A DNA stretch of 51,099 nt from Chitinophagaceae bacterium (lineage in GTDB: Bacteria; Bacteroidota; Bacteroidia; Chitinophagales; Chitinophagaceae): the NCBI GenBank assembly GCA_947448685.1, contig CANFOP010000005.1, positions 1-51,099 of the forward strand, in the 5' to 3' direction. Below the pieces are notes generated by a model, which worked only from the letters and a program-made list of their open reading frames with translations, was not told where the DNA came from and searched no databases. Below, one piece after another: positions 19,129-26,331 of this stretch (position 1 is its first letter; each line of letters opens with the position of its first letter). The position numbers were made by a program, and so were the translations under genes.

Positions 19129-19136
19129 CAAAGGTA
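19129..19136 (-). promoter_or_regulatory. Promoter -7 element for the feoA-nadD unit
   Basis: Minus-strand TACCTTTG matches TAnnTTTG, 16 bases before the ATG at 19112. The nearest TTTG upstream (19162-19165) is 25 bases away, longer than optimal. Confidence 0.55.
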
Positions 19137-19179
19137 CTTTAATCTTAAGTATTTTATTTCCCAAATAAGAAACATCAAT

Positions 19180-19602
19180 ATGCTGGTTAATTTTCATTTT
19201 TTACACTCAATTACATTAACAGAAAGACAAAAGTTAAAAATATTTTTAACTCAAATTATTAAATCTGAAAAAACGAAAGTAGAAAAACTTGATATTATTT
19301 TTTGTTCGGATGATTATTTGCTTCAAATCAATAGAAGTTTTTTAAACCATGATTATTTTACTGATATTATTACTTTTGATTTAACTCCAAAAGAAAGTGT
19401 TGCAAAAATAGGTGAAATATATATTAGTGCAGAATGTATAATTAACAACGCAAAAGAATTTAACACTACGATAAAAGAAGAAATCCATAGAGTGATTTTT
19501 CACGGCCTTTTACATTTATGTGGCTACAAGGACAAAACCAAGATCGAAAAAACACGCATGACCCTAAAAGAAAACGAATACCTTTCAAAATATTTCATTT
19601 AG
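19180..19602 (+). CDS. ybeY: Endoribonuclease YbeY (rRNA maturation factor)
   Basis: A 140-residue UPF0054/YbeY protein, a metal-dependent RNase for 16S rRNA 3' end processing and ribosome quality control. NRSFLNHDYFTDIITFDL and GEIYIS match the family, and the metal site appears as HGLLHLCGYKD. The first two histidines (108, 112) are present but the third of the classical HGxxHLxGYDH is Asp118; from memory this YKD form is usual in Bacteroidota. The gene is followed immediately by two parS sites and then mnmG. Confidence 0.93.
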   Translation: MLVNFHFLHSITLTERQKLKIFLTQIIKSEKTKVEKLDIIFCSDDYLLQINRSFLNHDYFTDIITFDLTPKESVAKIGEIYISAECIINNAKEFNTTIKEEIHRVIFHGLLHLCGYKDKTKIEKTRMTLKENEYLSKYFI

Positions 19603-19603
19603 C

Positions 19604-19619
19604 TGTTTCACGTGAAACA
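19604..19619. promoter_or_regulatory. parS: parS centromere site 1 (ParB-binding)
   Basis: tgtttcacgtgaaaca is a perfect 16-base palindrome identical to the chromosomal parS consensus TGTTNCACGTGAAACA bound by ParB/Spo0J. It starts two bases after the ybeY stop codon. parS sites cluster near replication origins in most bacteria. Confidence 0.9.
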
Positions 19620-19644
19620 CAAGTAGATACTTTTCGGTTTCCAT

Positions 19645-19660
19645 CGTTTCACGTGAAACA
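19645..19660. promoter_or_regulatory. parS: parS centromere site 2 (ParB-binding)
   Basis: cgtttcacgtgaaaca matches the parS consensus at 15 of 16 bases (first base C). Its centre is 41 bases from that of site 1, about four helical turns, so ParB dimers would lie on the same face. Confidence 0.88.
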
Positions 19661-19716
19661 TAATATTAAACATAATAAAACAAACGAATTATTATAGTTT
19701 CAAAAAACTTGTTTAG

Positions 19717-19724
19717 TATCTTTG
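19717..19724 (+). promoter_or_regulatory. Promoter -7 element for mnmG
   Basis: TATCTTTG (TAnnTTTG) seven bases before the ATG at 19732, implying a very short or absent leader. It lies 57 bases downstream of the second parS site. Confidence 0.6.
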
Positions 19725-19731
19725 CGCTAAT

Positions 19732-21600
19732 ATGTTTCAACAATATGATGTTATTGTAGTAGGTGCAGGCCACGCAGGCTGTGAGGCTGCCGCTGCTGCT
19801 GCCAATATGGGTAGTAAGGTATTGCTTATTACTATGAATATGCAAACCATTGCCCAAATGAGTTGTAATCCTGCGATGGGCGGAATCGCAAAAGGACAAA
19901 TCGTTAAAGAGATAGACGCCCTGGGTGGATATAGTGGAATTGTAACCAATAGAAGCATGATTCAATTTAGAATGCTGAATCGTTCAAAAGGACCCGCAAT
20001 GTGGAGCCCCAGAGCACAAAGCGACAGAATGCTATTTGCTGCTGTATGGAGAGAAATGCTGGAAGAAACCCCCAACCTCGATTTTTATCAAGACACGGTA
20101 CATCAATTAATCATTGAAGATAATATAGTAAAAGGCGTTGTGACAGGATTAGGTCACCAAATCTATGCGAAATCAGTAGTACTGACCAATGGAACTTTTT
20201 TAAACGGAATAATACATATAGGTGAAAAAAACTTTCAAGGAGGACGAGTAGCAGAGAAAGCAGCAACCGGCATTACTGAGCAACTGGTTTCTTTGGGTTT
20301 TGAAAGCGACCGATTGAAAACCGGAACACCTCCAAGAATAGATGGAAGAAGTTTGGATTATTCGAAAATGGAAGAGCAAAAGGGTGATGAGGAAATAATT
20401 GGATTCAGCTATTTGGAAAAACCATTGTTAAAACCCGAAAATCAAAGAAGTTGTTATATTACCTATACAAGCAACGAAGTACACGATATATTAAAGCAAG
20501 GTTTTGAAAGTAGCCCTATGTTTCAGGGGAGAATTCAAGGAACAGGACCAAGATATTGTCCGAGCATTGAAGACAAAATAAACAGATTTGCAGAAAGAGA
20601 CAGGCATCAATTATTTGTGGAGCCCGAAGGGTGGAATACTGTTGAGATTTATGTGAATGGGTTCTCAACCTCTTTATCCGAAGATATTCAATATCAAGCA
20701 CTTAGGAAGGTTCCGGGCTTTGAAAACTGCAAAATGTTCCGTCCCGGCTATGCAATTGAGTATGATTATTTTCCACCAACCCAGTTAACGTTCAGTCTTG
20801 AAACCAAACTTATCAGCGGTTTGTTTTTTGCGGGCCAAATTAATGGTACAACAGGATATGAAGAAGCCGCTTGCCAGGGATTAATGGCCGGCATTAATGC
20901 GCACCAAAAATCAACAAATCTCGAACCACTGGTTCTAAAAAGAAGCGAAGCATATATTGGAGTGCTGATCGATGATTTGATAAATAAAGGAACCGATGAG
21001 CCATACAGAATGTTTACAAGTAGAGCAGAATACAGAACGTTGTTAAGGCAGGATAACGCAGACATAAGATTAACAGAATTAAGTTATAAATTAGGGTTGG
21101 CTTCTCAAGAAAGAATGGACAACCTGATGAAGAAAAGAGAAAAAGTAGAAATGCTGAAAGATGTTATTGCTGTTAAAAATATTGAACCGGATCATATAAA
21201 TGAATATTTAAAAAGCGTTTACTCGTCACCGTTAGTAATAAAACAGAAGATAGCACAGGTATTGCTGAGGCCGGGAATAGACTTAAAAAGTATGATACTA
21301 AACTCATCATACTTACAGGAAATACTTGGTGAATACGAAAACGATATTATAGAGCAGGCTGAGATTCAAATAAAATATGAAACCTATATTCAAAAGGAAA
21401 AAGAATTGGTGGAAAAAATGAATCAACTTGAAAACTTGCTGATTCCGGATAATTTTAATTACAATAAACTGGTGTCCTTAAGTAATGAAGCAAGACAAAA
21501 GTTTATTAAAATTCAGCCAAGAACACTGGGTCAGGCATCCAGAATTTCAGGCGTGAATCCAAGTGATGTACAGATTTTAATGGTATATATGGGAAGATAA
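19732..21600 (+). CDS. mnmG: tRNA uridine-5-carboxymethylaminomethyl modification enzyme MnmG (GidA)
   Basis: FAD-dependent enzyme that, with MnmE, installs cmnm5 on U34 of tRNAs. All 622 residues of a normal family member are present: the FAD dinucleotide loop GAGHAGCEAAAAA at 11-23, SCNPAMGGIAKGQIVKEID, GTFLNGIIHIG, the second motif LKTGTPPRI, GYAIEYDYFPPTQL and the C-terminal GIDLKSM and SRISGVNPSDVQIL. selU in the same window acts on the same wobble uridine in some tRNAs. mnmG is a classical origin-proximal gene, in line with the adjacent parS pair. A cupin gene follows after 17 bases. Confidence 0.97.
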   Translation: MFQQYDVIVVGAGHAGCEAAAAAANMGSKVLLITMNMQTIAQMSCNPAMGGIAKGQIVKEIDALGGYSGIVTNRSMIQFRMLNRSKGPAMWSPRAQSDRMLFAAVWREMLEETPNLDFYQDTVHQLIIEDNIVKGVVTGLGHQIYAKSVVLTNGTFLNGIIHIGEKNFQGGRVAEKAATGITEQLVSLGFESDRLKTGTPPRIDGRSLDYSKMEEQKGDEEIIGFSYLEKPLLKPENQRSCYITYTSNEVHDILKQGFESSPMFQGRIQGTGPRYCPSIEDKINRFAERDRHQLFVEPEGWNTVEIYVNGFSTSLSEDIQYQALRKVPGFENCKMFRPGYAIEYDYFPPTQLTFSLETKLISGLFFAGQINGTTGYEEAACQGLMAGINAHQKSTNLEPLVLKRSEAYIGVLIDDLINKGTDEPYRMFTSRAEYRTLLRQDNADIRLTELSYKLGLASQERMDNLMKKREKVEMLKDVIAVKNIEPDHINEYLKSVYSSPLVIKQKIAQVLLRPGIDLKSMILNSSYLQEILGEYENDIIEQAEIQIKYETYIQKEKELVEKMNQLENLLIPDNFNYNKLVSLSNEARQKFIKIQPRTLGQASRISGVNPSDVQILMVYMGR

Positions 21601-21617
21601 AATAAGCAGGATAGTAA

Positions 21618-22109
21618 ATGAAAAACAGACAGGAGATATTTACAGAAACGCAAAATTTCTTAGAAAGCCACCAGATTCATATTTGTTCAAAAGATGACAA
21701 TAGGCCCTGGGGAGGTTTTTTTGTGATAGATGATAAGTCAACGGATAAATTTCTTGAATTTTTTTTTCCTTCTCTGGATAAAACACTCTTGCTAAAAGAT
21801 AAAATAAGCCCTAAAATTTTATTGGTTGAACCCCAAAAAAAACTAAGTTGGCAATACCACTACAGACGGTCTGAAATCTGGAAATTAATTGAAGGAGAAT
21901 GCGCAATTATAAGAAGTAAAACAAACGAAGAAACCCCGCCTCAAAAGTTAATTCAACATGAAATTATAATACTTGAGCAAGAAGAGCGACATAGGCTAAT
22001 CGGATTGAGCGATTGGGGTAAAATAGCCGAATTGTGGATACATTCAGATTCTGCTAATCCAAGTGATGAAAATGACATTGTAAGACTGGTGGATGATTTT
22101 GGCCGTTAA
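21618..22109 (+). CDS. Cupin of the mannose-6-phosphate isomerase type II-like family
   Basis: A 163-residue single-domain cupin resembling the C-terminal isomerase domain of bifunctional ManC/AlgA enzymes. NRPWGGFFVID begins the fold; LLVEPQKKLSWQYHYRRSEIWKLIEGE is the metal-binding cupin strand pair (here cited in two parts: KKLSWQYHYRRSEIW and KLIEGE), and ERHRLIGLSDWGKIAELW plus DIVRLVDDFGR are the conserved end. A metal-dependent sugar-phosphate isomerase or sugar-nucleotide role is likely, not proven. It is 17 bases behind mnmG and presumably co-transcribed. Confidence 0.8.
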   Translation: MKNRQEIFTETQNFLESHQIHICSKDDNRPWGGFFVIDDKSTDKFLEFFFPSLDKTLLLKDKISPKILLVEPQKKLSWQYHYRRSEIWKLIEGECAIIRSKTNEETPPQKLIQHEIIILEQEERHRLIGLSDWGKIAELWIHSDSANPSDENDIVRLVDDFGR

Positions 22110-22166
22110 AATAAATTCATTGAAAGTTCGTTATTATAATATCCGCCATTTTATAAAATGTATTTT

Positions 22167-22895
22167 ATGAAAAAATTGCTATTGTTTATTGTCATTTTTC
22201 CAGCCCTTTTATCTGCCCAAAAAAAGAATGTTTTAAAAACCAATCTTTGTGGCTTAGCCATCAATAACTACAATTTGATTTATGAGACATCAATAAGCAA
22301 AAAGTTTTCTGTATCATTTGGTTTTAGAAATATGCCCAAAGCAAAACTTCCATATCTTAATGAGATACAAAAACAGTTTAATCAAAAAGAGGTAGACTTA
22401 AATATTTTTAAATTAGGAAATACAGCGGTTACCACAGAATTCCGCTTGTATCTTGGAAAGCACAAAATGAAGGGTTTTTATTTTGCACCGTATGGAAGAT
22501 ACGCAAATTTCAATCTTACTTTTCCTATAGAGTATCCCGACACAACCCAAAGTAAAGGAATAGCACCTATTCAAATGGACGGAAAAATTTCTTCTTACAG
22601 CGCAGGATTAATGATGGGGGTTCAATTTAATCTTTCTAAACGAGTGGTTTTTGATTTATGGATTTTAGGAGGGCATTATGGGAAATCGACAGGGGTTTTA
22701 AGAGCCTCAAACATAAGCCCCGAACTATCACCAGACGACCAAAATTCACTACAAAACAGTTTGAACGACCTTAAAAATCTTGGTCCATTTTCTTTTAAAG
22801 GAAAAGTAAACTCCTCCACCTCTGCAGAATTAGCAACAACCGGGCCTTGGCTTGGACTAAGAACGCTTGGCCTAACTGTGGGATACAGATTTTAA
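22167..22895 (+). CDS. Outer-membrane beta-barrel protein, DUF3575-like
   Basis: A 242-residue exported protein. Signal peptide at residues 1-18 (KKLLLFIVIFPALLSAQ), then alternating hydrophobic strands with aromatic girdle residues (FSVSFGFR, TTEFRLYLG, GFYFAPYGRYANFN, SAGLMMGVQFNLSKRVVFD) and a final strand ending GLTVGYRF, with a C-terminal Phe as in barrel proteins. I place it with the DUF3575-type Bacteroidota outer-membrane proteins of unknown function. ATG at 22167 is preferred over 22158 because it starts the signal peptide. A bidirectional terminator follows. Confidence 0.75.
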   Translation: MKKLLLFIVIFPALLSAQKKNVLKTNLCGLAINNYNLIYETSISKKFSVSFGFRNMPKAKLPYLNEIQKQFNQKEVDLNIFKLGNTAVTTEFRLYLGKHKMKGFYFAPYGRYANFNLTFPIEYPDTTQSKGIAPIQMDGKISSYSAGLMMGVQFNLSKRVVFDLWILGGHYGKSTGVLRASNISPELSPDDQNSLQNSLNDLKNLGPFSFKGKVNSSTSAELATTGPWLGLRTLGLTVGYRF

Positions 22896-22899
22896 AAAG

Positions 22900-22934
22900 G
22901 TAAAAGAGGATTTTTTAAAAAAATCCTCTTTTAC
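22900..22934. terminator. Bidirectional terminator between the DUF3575-like gene and ssb
   Basis: Inverted repeat gtaaaagaggattt (22900-22913) and aaatcctcttttac (22921-22934) around an AT core. It follows the plus-strand stop at 22895 and the minus-strand ssb stop at 22943, so it can end both transcripts. Confidence 0.85.
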
Positions 22935-22942
22935 AAGTTCAG

Positions 22943-23290
22943 TTAAGCGGCATTGTTTTTTCCTCCCAACAAAAGCAATTCATTTACCTGAATTTCGGTT
23001 ATGTAACGTTTGTTTCCATCTTTGTCAGTATAATCTTTTGTGATCAGTTTTCCATCTATAGCCACTTCCGCACCCTTGTTTAGATATTTTTCGGCTATAT
23101 CAGCAAGTTTACCCCACGCAACAAGATTATGCCACTGGGTTTCTTTTACTTTTTCTCCTTTAGCATTGGTATAGATTTCATTTGTTGCAACAGAAAATTT
23201 CACCAGTTTTTTTCCGGTGTCTGTTGTTTTTATTTCCGGTTGTTTTCCAAGGTTTCCAATTAATTGAACCTTGTTTCTTAAAGAGTACAT
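22943..23290 (-). CDS. ssb: Short single-stranded DNA-binding protein (SSB paralogue)
   Basis: A 115-residue OB-fold SSB: LRNKVQLIGNLGKQPEIK, KLVKFSVATNEIY, ETQWHNLVAWGKLADIAE and KGAEVAIDGKLITKDY are family standard. It ends GGKNNAA and lacks the disordered tail and acidic DDxPF tip that recruits SSB partners, so it is probably the secondary SSB found in many Bacteroidota rather than the essential one. A possible role in recombination or competence is inference. It is divergent from the zinc-ribbon gene. Confidence 0.9.
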   Translation of the reverse strand: MYSLRNKVQLIGNLGKQPEIKTTDTGKKLVKFSVATNEIYTNAKGEKVKETQWHNLVAWGKLADIAEKYLNKGAEVAIDGKLITKDYTDKDGNKRYITEIQVNELLLLGGKNNAA

Positions 23291-23475
23291 AGGGATGTTT
23301 TTAAATGTTAACGATTAATATTTCAGTAAAAGGAGGCGCCTTCTTTTTACGGAACAAAGATGAAGTAGTTAGCCCTTCAATTAATAGCATTAAGCATTTA
23401 TTGTTGAAAAAAAACAGTTACAAACGTTTAAATCACATTAGCAATCAACAACTGTATTTTATTTTAGTGAAAAAA

Positions 23476-23841
23476 ATGGAACCATTAAATTACCCTTCCA
23501 AACTTTGCCATTATTGTAAAAAAGAAATCAGAGGCCGTTCTGATAAAAAATTTTGTAATGATTATTGCAGAAATATCTACAATAATCAACTGCATTCGAT
23601 TGAAAATAATTTAATCAGAAATATAAATTATGCTCTGGGAAAAAACAGAAGAATATTAGATGAATTGGCATCAGCGGAAAGAATAGTGAAAATAAAAAAA
23701 GAAGAACTTCTTTATTTAGGCTTTCATTTTAAGTATCATACGCATAATTATAAAAGCAAAACGGGAACAGTCCTTTATGGGTGCTATGATTTTTTTTATT
23801 TTACAATTAATGACGAATGGTGTGTATTTATAAGAAATTAA
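23476..23841 (+). CDS. Small zinc-ribbon protein of unknown function
   Basis: A 121-residue protein with an N-terminal zinc-binding knuckle: CHYCKKEIRGRSDKKFC then NDYC gives C-x2-C-x12-C-x3-C at about residues 10-29. The remainder (NLIRNINYALGKNRRILDEL, then a beta-rich end KYHTHNYKSKTG, YGCYDFFYFTINDEW) has no recognised domain; proteins of this pattern recur in Bacteroidota. The ATG at 23476 is chosen since sequence before it back to 23305 has no family resemblance. The stop is one base from the stop of the convergent ABC-type gene. Confidence 0.6.
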   Translation: MEPLNYPSKLCHYCKKEIRGRSDKKFCNDYCRNIYNNQLHSIENNLIRNINYALGKNRRILDELASAERIVKIKKEELLYLGFHFKYHTHNYKSKTGTVLYGCYDFFYFTINDEWCVFIRN

Positions 23842-23842
23842 A

Positions 23843-24778
23843 TCAGGCCGAAAGCTTTAACTTTCCTTGAATGTAGTTTATTTCTTTGTTGTTTAATTCG
23901 TTTTCTGATGGCGAATTTGATTCTTCCATTTCAGAGGTTATTCTTTTTACAATATCCTTTAAAGAAGATATTTTTTGAATAGCATATGGAATGGTATCCA
24001 AGCCAGATACAAATTTTAAAACATAGTTGTAAATCCCAATTAGGCTGCCCACAAGAAGTGTTGCACCAAACATACTCGACGAAATAATCAATGAACTCGC
24101 AATGATTATTAATACAAGCATTTCCATAATACCAAAATTAATAGCCTCTTTGTCAGAAATCTTTATTTGCCACTTTTTCAAATTTGAGTAATGTTGTTTA
24201 ACGGAAACTTCATTGCCAAAGGCAATCACACTAACCTGTTTTTCCAACTCATCGTTTTTCAAACGATTTAATTTACTGACTTTTTTTCCGTAAAAAAAAC
24301 TGATAATTACTACCGGAATCAACATTAATAAACAAAGCAACACGACATTTCTATTATAGAAATAAAGCAGCACCAATGAACCGAATATATTAAAGACAGC
24401 TTCGATTATATAGGTCAGATCAGACTCCAGAAAATCTACGACCTCTCGAGAAAGTGTACTGTGTGCACTGAGTTTGGAAATGTCTTTATTAGCACCCCTT
24501 TTGGTTAAAAATCGTGTAACCAAGGATGTATAAATTGCTGTGTAAGTTCTGGTATCGTACATGTGCCTCAGCGTACCAATTATCAGCCATGCAAAATGAA
24601 TGGCTGATAATAAAATTAAACCACGGTAACTTCCTTTTATAATATCATTCACGGCCACACCCAAAAAATAAGGCCTAAGAAGAGCCCCCAACATTTCTAC
24701 AGAATAAAGGGAATAGGTAATAGATAGTTTTAAATAATATTTTTTCACCAGCCGCTCAATAACATCAATTGCAGACAT
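23843..24778 (-). CDS. ABC-exporter-type six-transmembrane protein lacking an ATPase domain
   Basis: A 311-residue membrane protein with the fold of an ABC exporter transmembrane domain: about six hydrophobic segments, including LILLSAIHFAWLIIGTL, IFGSLVLLYFYN, LLCLLMLIPVVIISFFYG and MEMLVLIIIASSLIISSS, separated by long cytoplasmic helices. It stops after the sixth segment region with a short acidic tail; no Walker A, LSGGQ or Walker B is present and none is encoded next to it. This matches the ABC six-TM (ABC_membrane_3-like) stand-alone group. The ATG at 24778 is preferred to an upstream TTG at 24811. It is the last gene of the fabG-to-ABC array, suggesting movement of the cluster product. 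Confidence 0.75.
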   Translation of the reverse strand: MSAIDVIERLVKKYYLKLSITYSLYSVEMLGALLRPYFLGVAVNDIIKGSYRGLILLSAIHFAWLIIGTLRHMYDTRTYTAIYTSLVTRFLTKRGANKDISKLSAHSTLSREVVDFLESDLTYIIEAVFNIFGSLVLLYFYNRNVVLLCLLMLIPVVIISFFYGKKVSKLNRLKNDELEKQVSVIAFGNEVSVKQHYSNLKKWQIKISDKEAINFGIMEMLVLIIIASSLIISSSMFGATLLVGSLIGIYNYVLKFVSGLDTIPYAIQKISSLKDIVKRITSEMEESNSPSENELNNKEINYIQGKLKLSA

Positions 24779-24870
24779 ACTTTTTTCTTTTATTAATAAA
24801 TAATATTCCAATTGACATAATTGTCAATTCAAGCAGAAATAAATGGGTTAGAGGTAAACAATCTTATTGA

Positions 24871-26319
24871 TTAAACATTTCTGTTTTGTTCTCTCAAACT
24901 AACAGAATTGTTTTTTATACCTTTTATAAGTCCTTTGCAAGAAGGGGTGCCGCAAGAACAAGTGAAAGACTCCATGGTATCATCTAAAAACTGAGCATAA
25001 TCAAGCGTAAACTCTTCATTTTTTCTGATTGTTCGAGTTGCTATTACATCGAGTCCTTTATAAACGGTGTTGGCTTCACAACTATGGTTTTGGGGAGCCC
25101 ATTCAGCAGGATTGTTATCCCACAGCAAAAATACTTCATTGCTGACGGGATAAGCATATTTTCTAAAATTTTCAAGTTCTTTAACAGACCAGTTATCTCT
25201 TATATATGAGTGCGTGGCAATTCGCTGAGAACGCCCTTCTCCTTTGAAAATAATTTCCCCTTTTTCTATATCTCTTACGGCGTAAATTCCATAGCCACTG
25301 ATGGAATTACCCCTCATGGTATATTTTTTTTGTTTTTGTTGGTGTCTCTCAATTCCCTCCTCAATTATTTTTTGTAAGAAATCAGATTTACTGATACCAC
25401 TGTATTTTAATATATAGTCAGCAGAACCCTCATAACCATTATCATAGAATACAGAACAAGTAAAATTTATTTCAAGAAAAAACAATTCTCCCTTACCATT
25501 CATGCGGAAATCCAGTCGCGCATAACCTACGCCGCCAAATCCATTAAAGACGGCCGCGGAAGCATCTTTTAATTGTTGAGCAAGCGCGTTGTCTTCAACG
25601 GGAATATTTGCATTTGGATGCAGCTCCGAAGTTTTTAATGAATAGGTTTTAAAAGCATTTCCCATACGAAAGCGATATTCAACAGGAGTATAAACGGTTA
25701 TTTTTTTATTTTGTTTGTTACCTGCAACAAGCATGACGGTGAACTCTCTTCCATCAATATATTCTTCCACCAAAATGGGACCATATTCATCAAAAATGGC
25801 TGCTACTTTTTCTAATAGCGCCTCCTTGTCATTAACCAGCGAAGATGAATCAATGCCCAAACTATCTCCTGCTTTGCAAGGTTTTACAAATAAAGGATAA
25901 CGCAAATGCCTACACGAAAATTCTATTTCTTCAATGGTTTCTATTATTGCATATGCCGGGGTATTAACACCGACTGTATATGCAACATACTTCATCAAAT
26001 CTTTTGGCGGGTCATATAATACAGACGTGGGTCCGGTAAAGGGAAGATTTAGATTTTCTAGAAAATAAATTACATCTATGGAGGGAATTTCCCAATCCAG
26101 ATAACCTTCACAAAGATTTACAAAAATATCATAGTTTTTTTTACGTAAGTTCTTTAACTGTTTGTATGTGGTAAGTTTATTTAAAAAGACATGGTCAACC
26201 GTGCTATTGGCAATCAATCCTGAAAGATTTCTTGGCGGGTCGTAATGCTGATAGTCGACAGCCGATGTTGAGTAGTCGGGTTGTAAAACACATATTTTCA
26301 ATTCTTTTTGATTTGACAT
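24871..26319 (-). CDS. Fusion of D-Ala-D-Ala-ligase-like ATP-grasp and SET-domain methyltransferase
   Basis: A 482-residue two-domain enzyme. Residues 1-325 form a Ddl-like ATP-grasp ligase: FVKPCKAGDSLGID (Lys146), VEEYIDGREF, YARLDFR (Asp270) and LEINFTCS (Glu283, Asn285) supply nucleotide and Mg contacts. Residues 335-470 form a SET domain: GYGIYAVRDIEKGE binds S-adenosylmethionine, NHSCEANT (411-418) is the pseudoknot motif, EEFTLDY has the catalytic Tyr441, and CSCGTPSC (Cys454, 456, 461) is a post-SET CxCx4C zinc site. The union implies that the ligated product, a peptide tail or a lysine-like amine, is methylated. Twelve bases behind the second ATP-grasp gene. Substrate unknown. Confidence 0.88.
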   Translation of the reverse strand: MSNQKELKICVLQPDYSTSAVDYQHYDPPRNLSGLIANSTVDHVFLNKLTTYKQLKNLRKKNYDIFVNLCEGYLDWEIPSIDVIYFLENLNLPFTGPTSVLYDPPKDLMKYVAYTVGVNTPAYAIIETIEEIEFSCRHLRYPLFVKPCKAGDSLGIDSSSLVNDKEALLEKVAAIFDEYGPILVEEYIDGREFTVMLVAGNKQNKKITVYTPVEYRFRMGNAFKTYSLKTSELHPNANIPVEDNALAQQLKDASAAVFNGFGGVGYARLDFRMNGKGELFFLEINFTCSVFYDNGYEGSADYILKYSGISKSDFLQKIIEEGIERHQQKQKKYTMRGNSISGYGIYAVRDIEKGEIIFKGEGRSQRIATHSYIRDNWSVKELENFRKYAYPVSNEVFLLWDNNPAEWAPQNHSCEANTVYKGLDVIATRTIRKNEEFTLDYAQFLDDTMESFTCSCGTPSCKGLIKGIKNNSVSLREQNRNV

Positions 26320-26331
26320 TTTTTACGGGCT

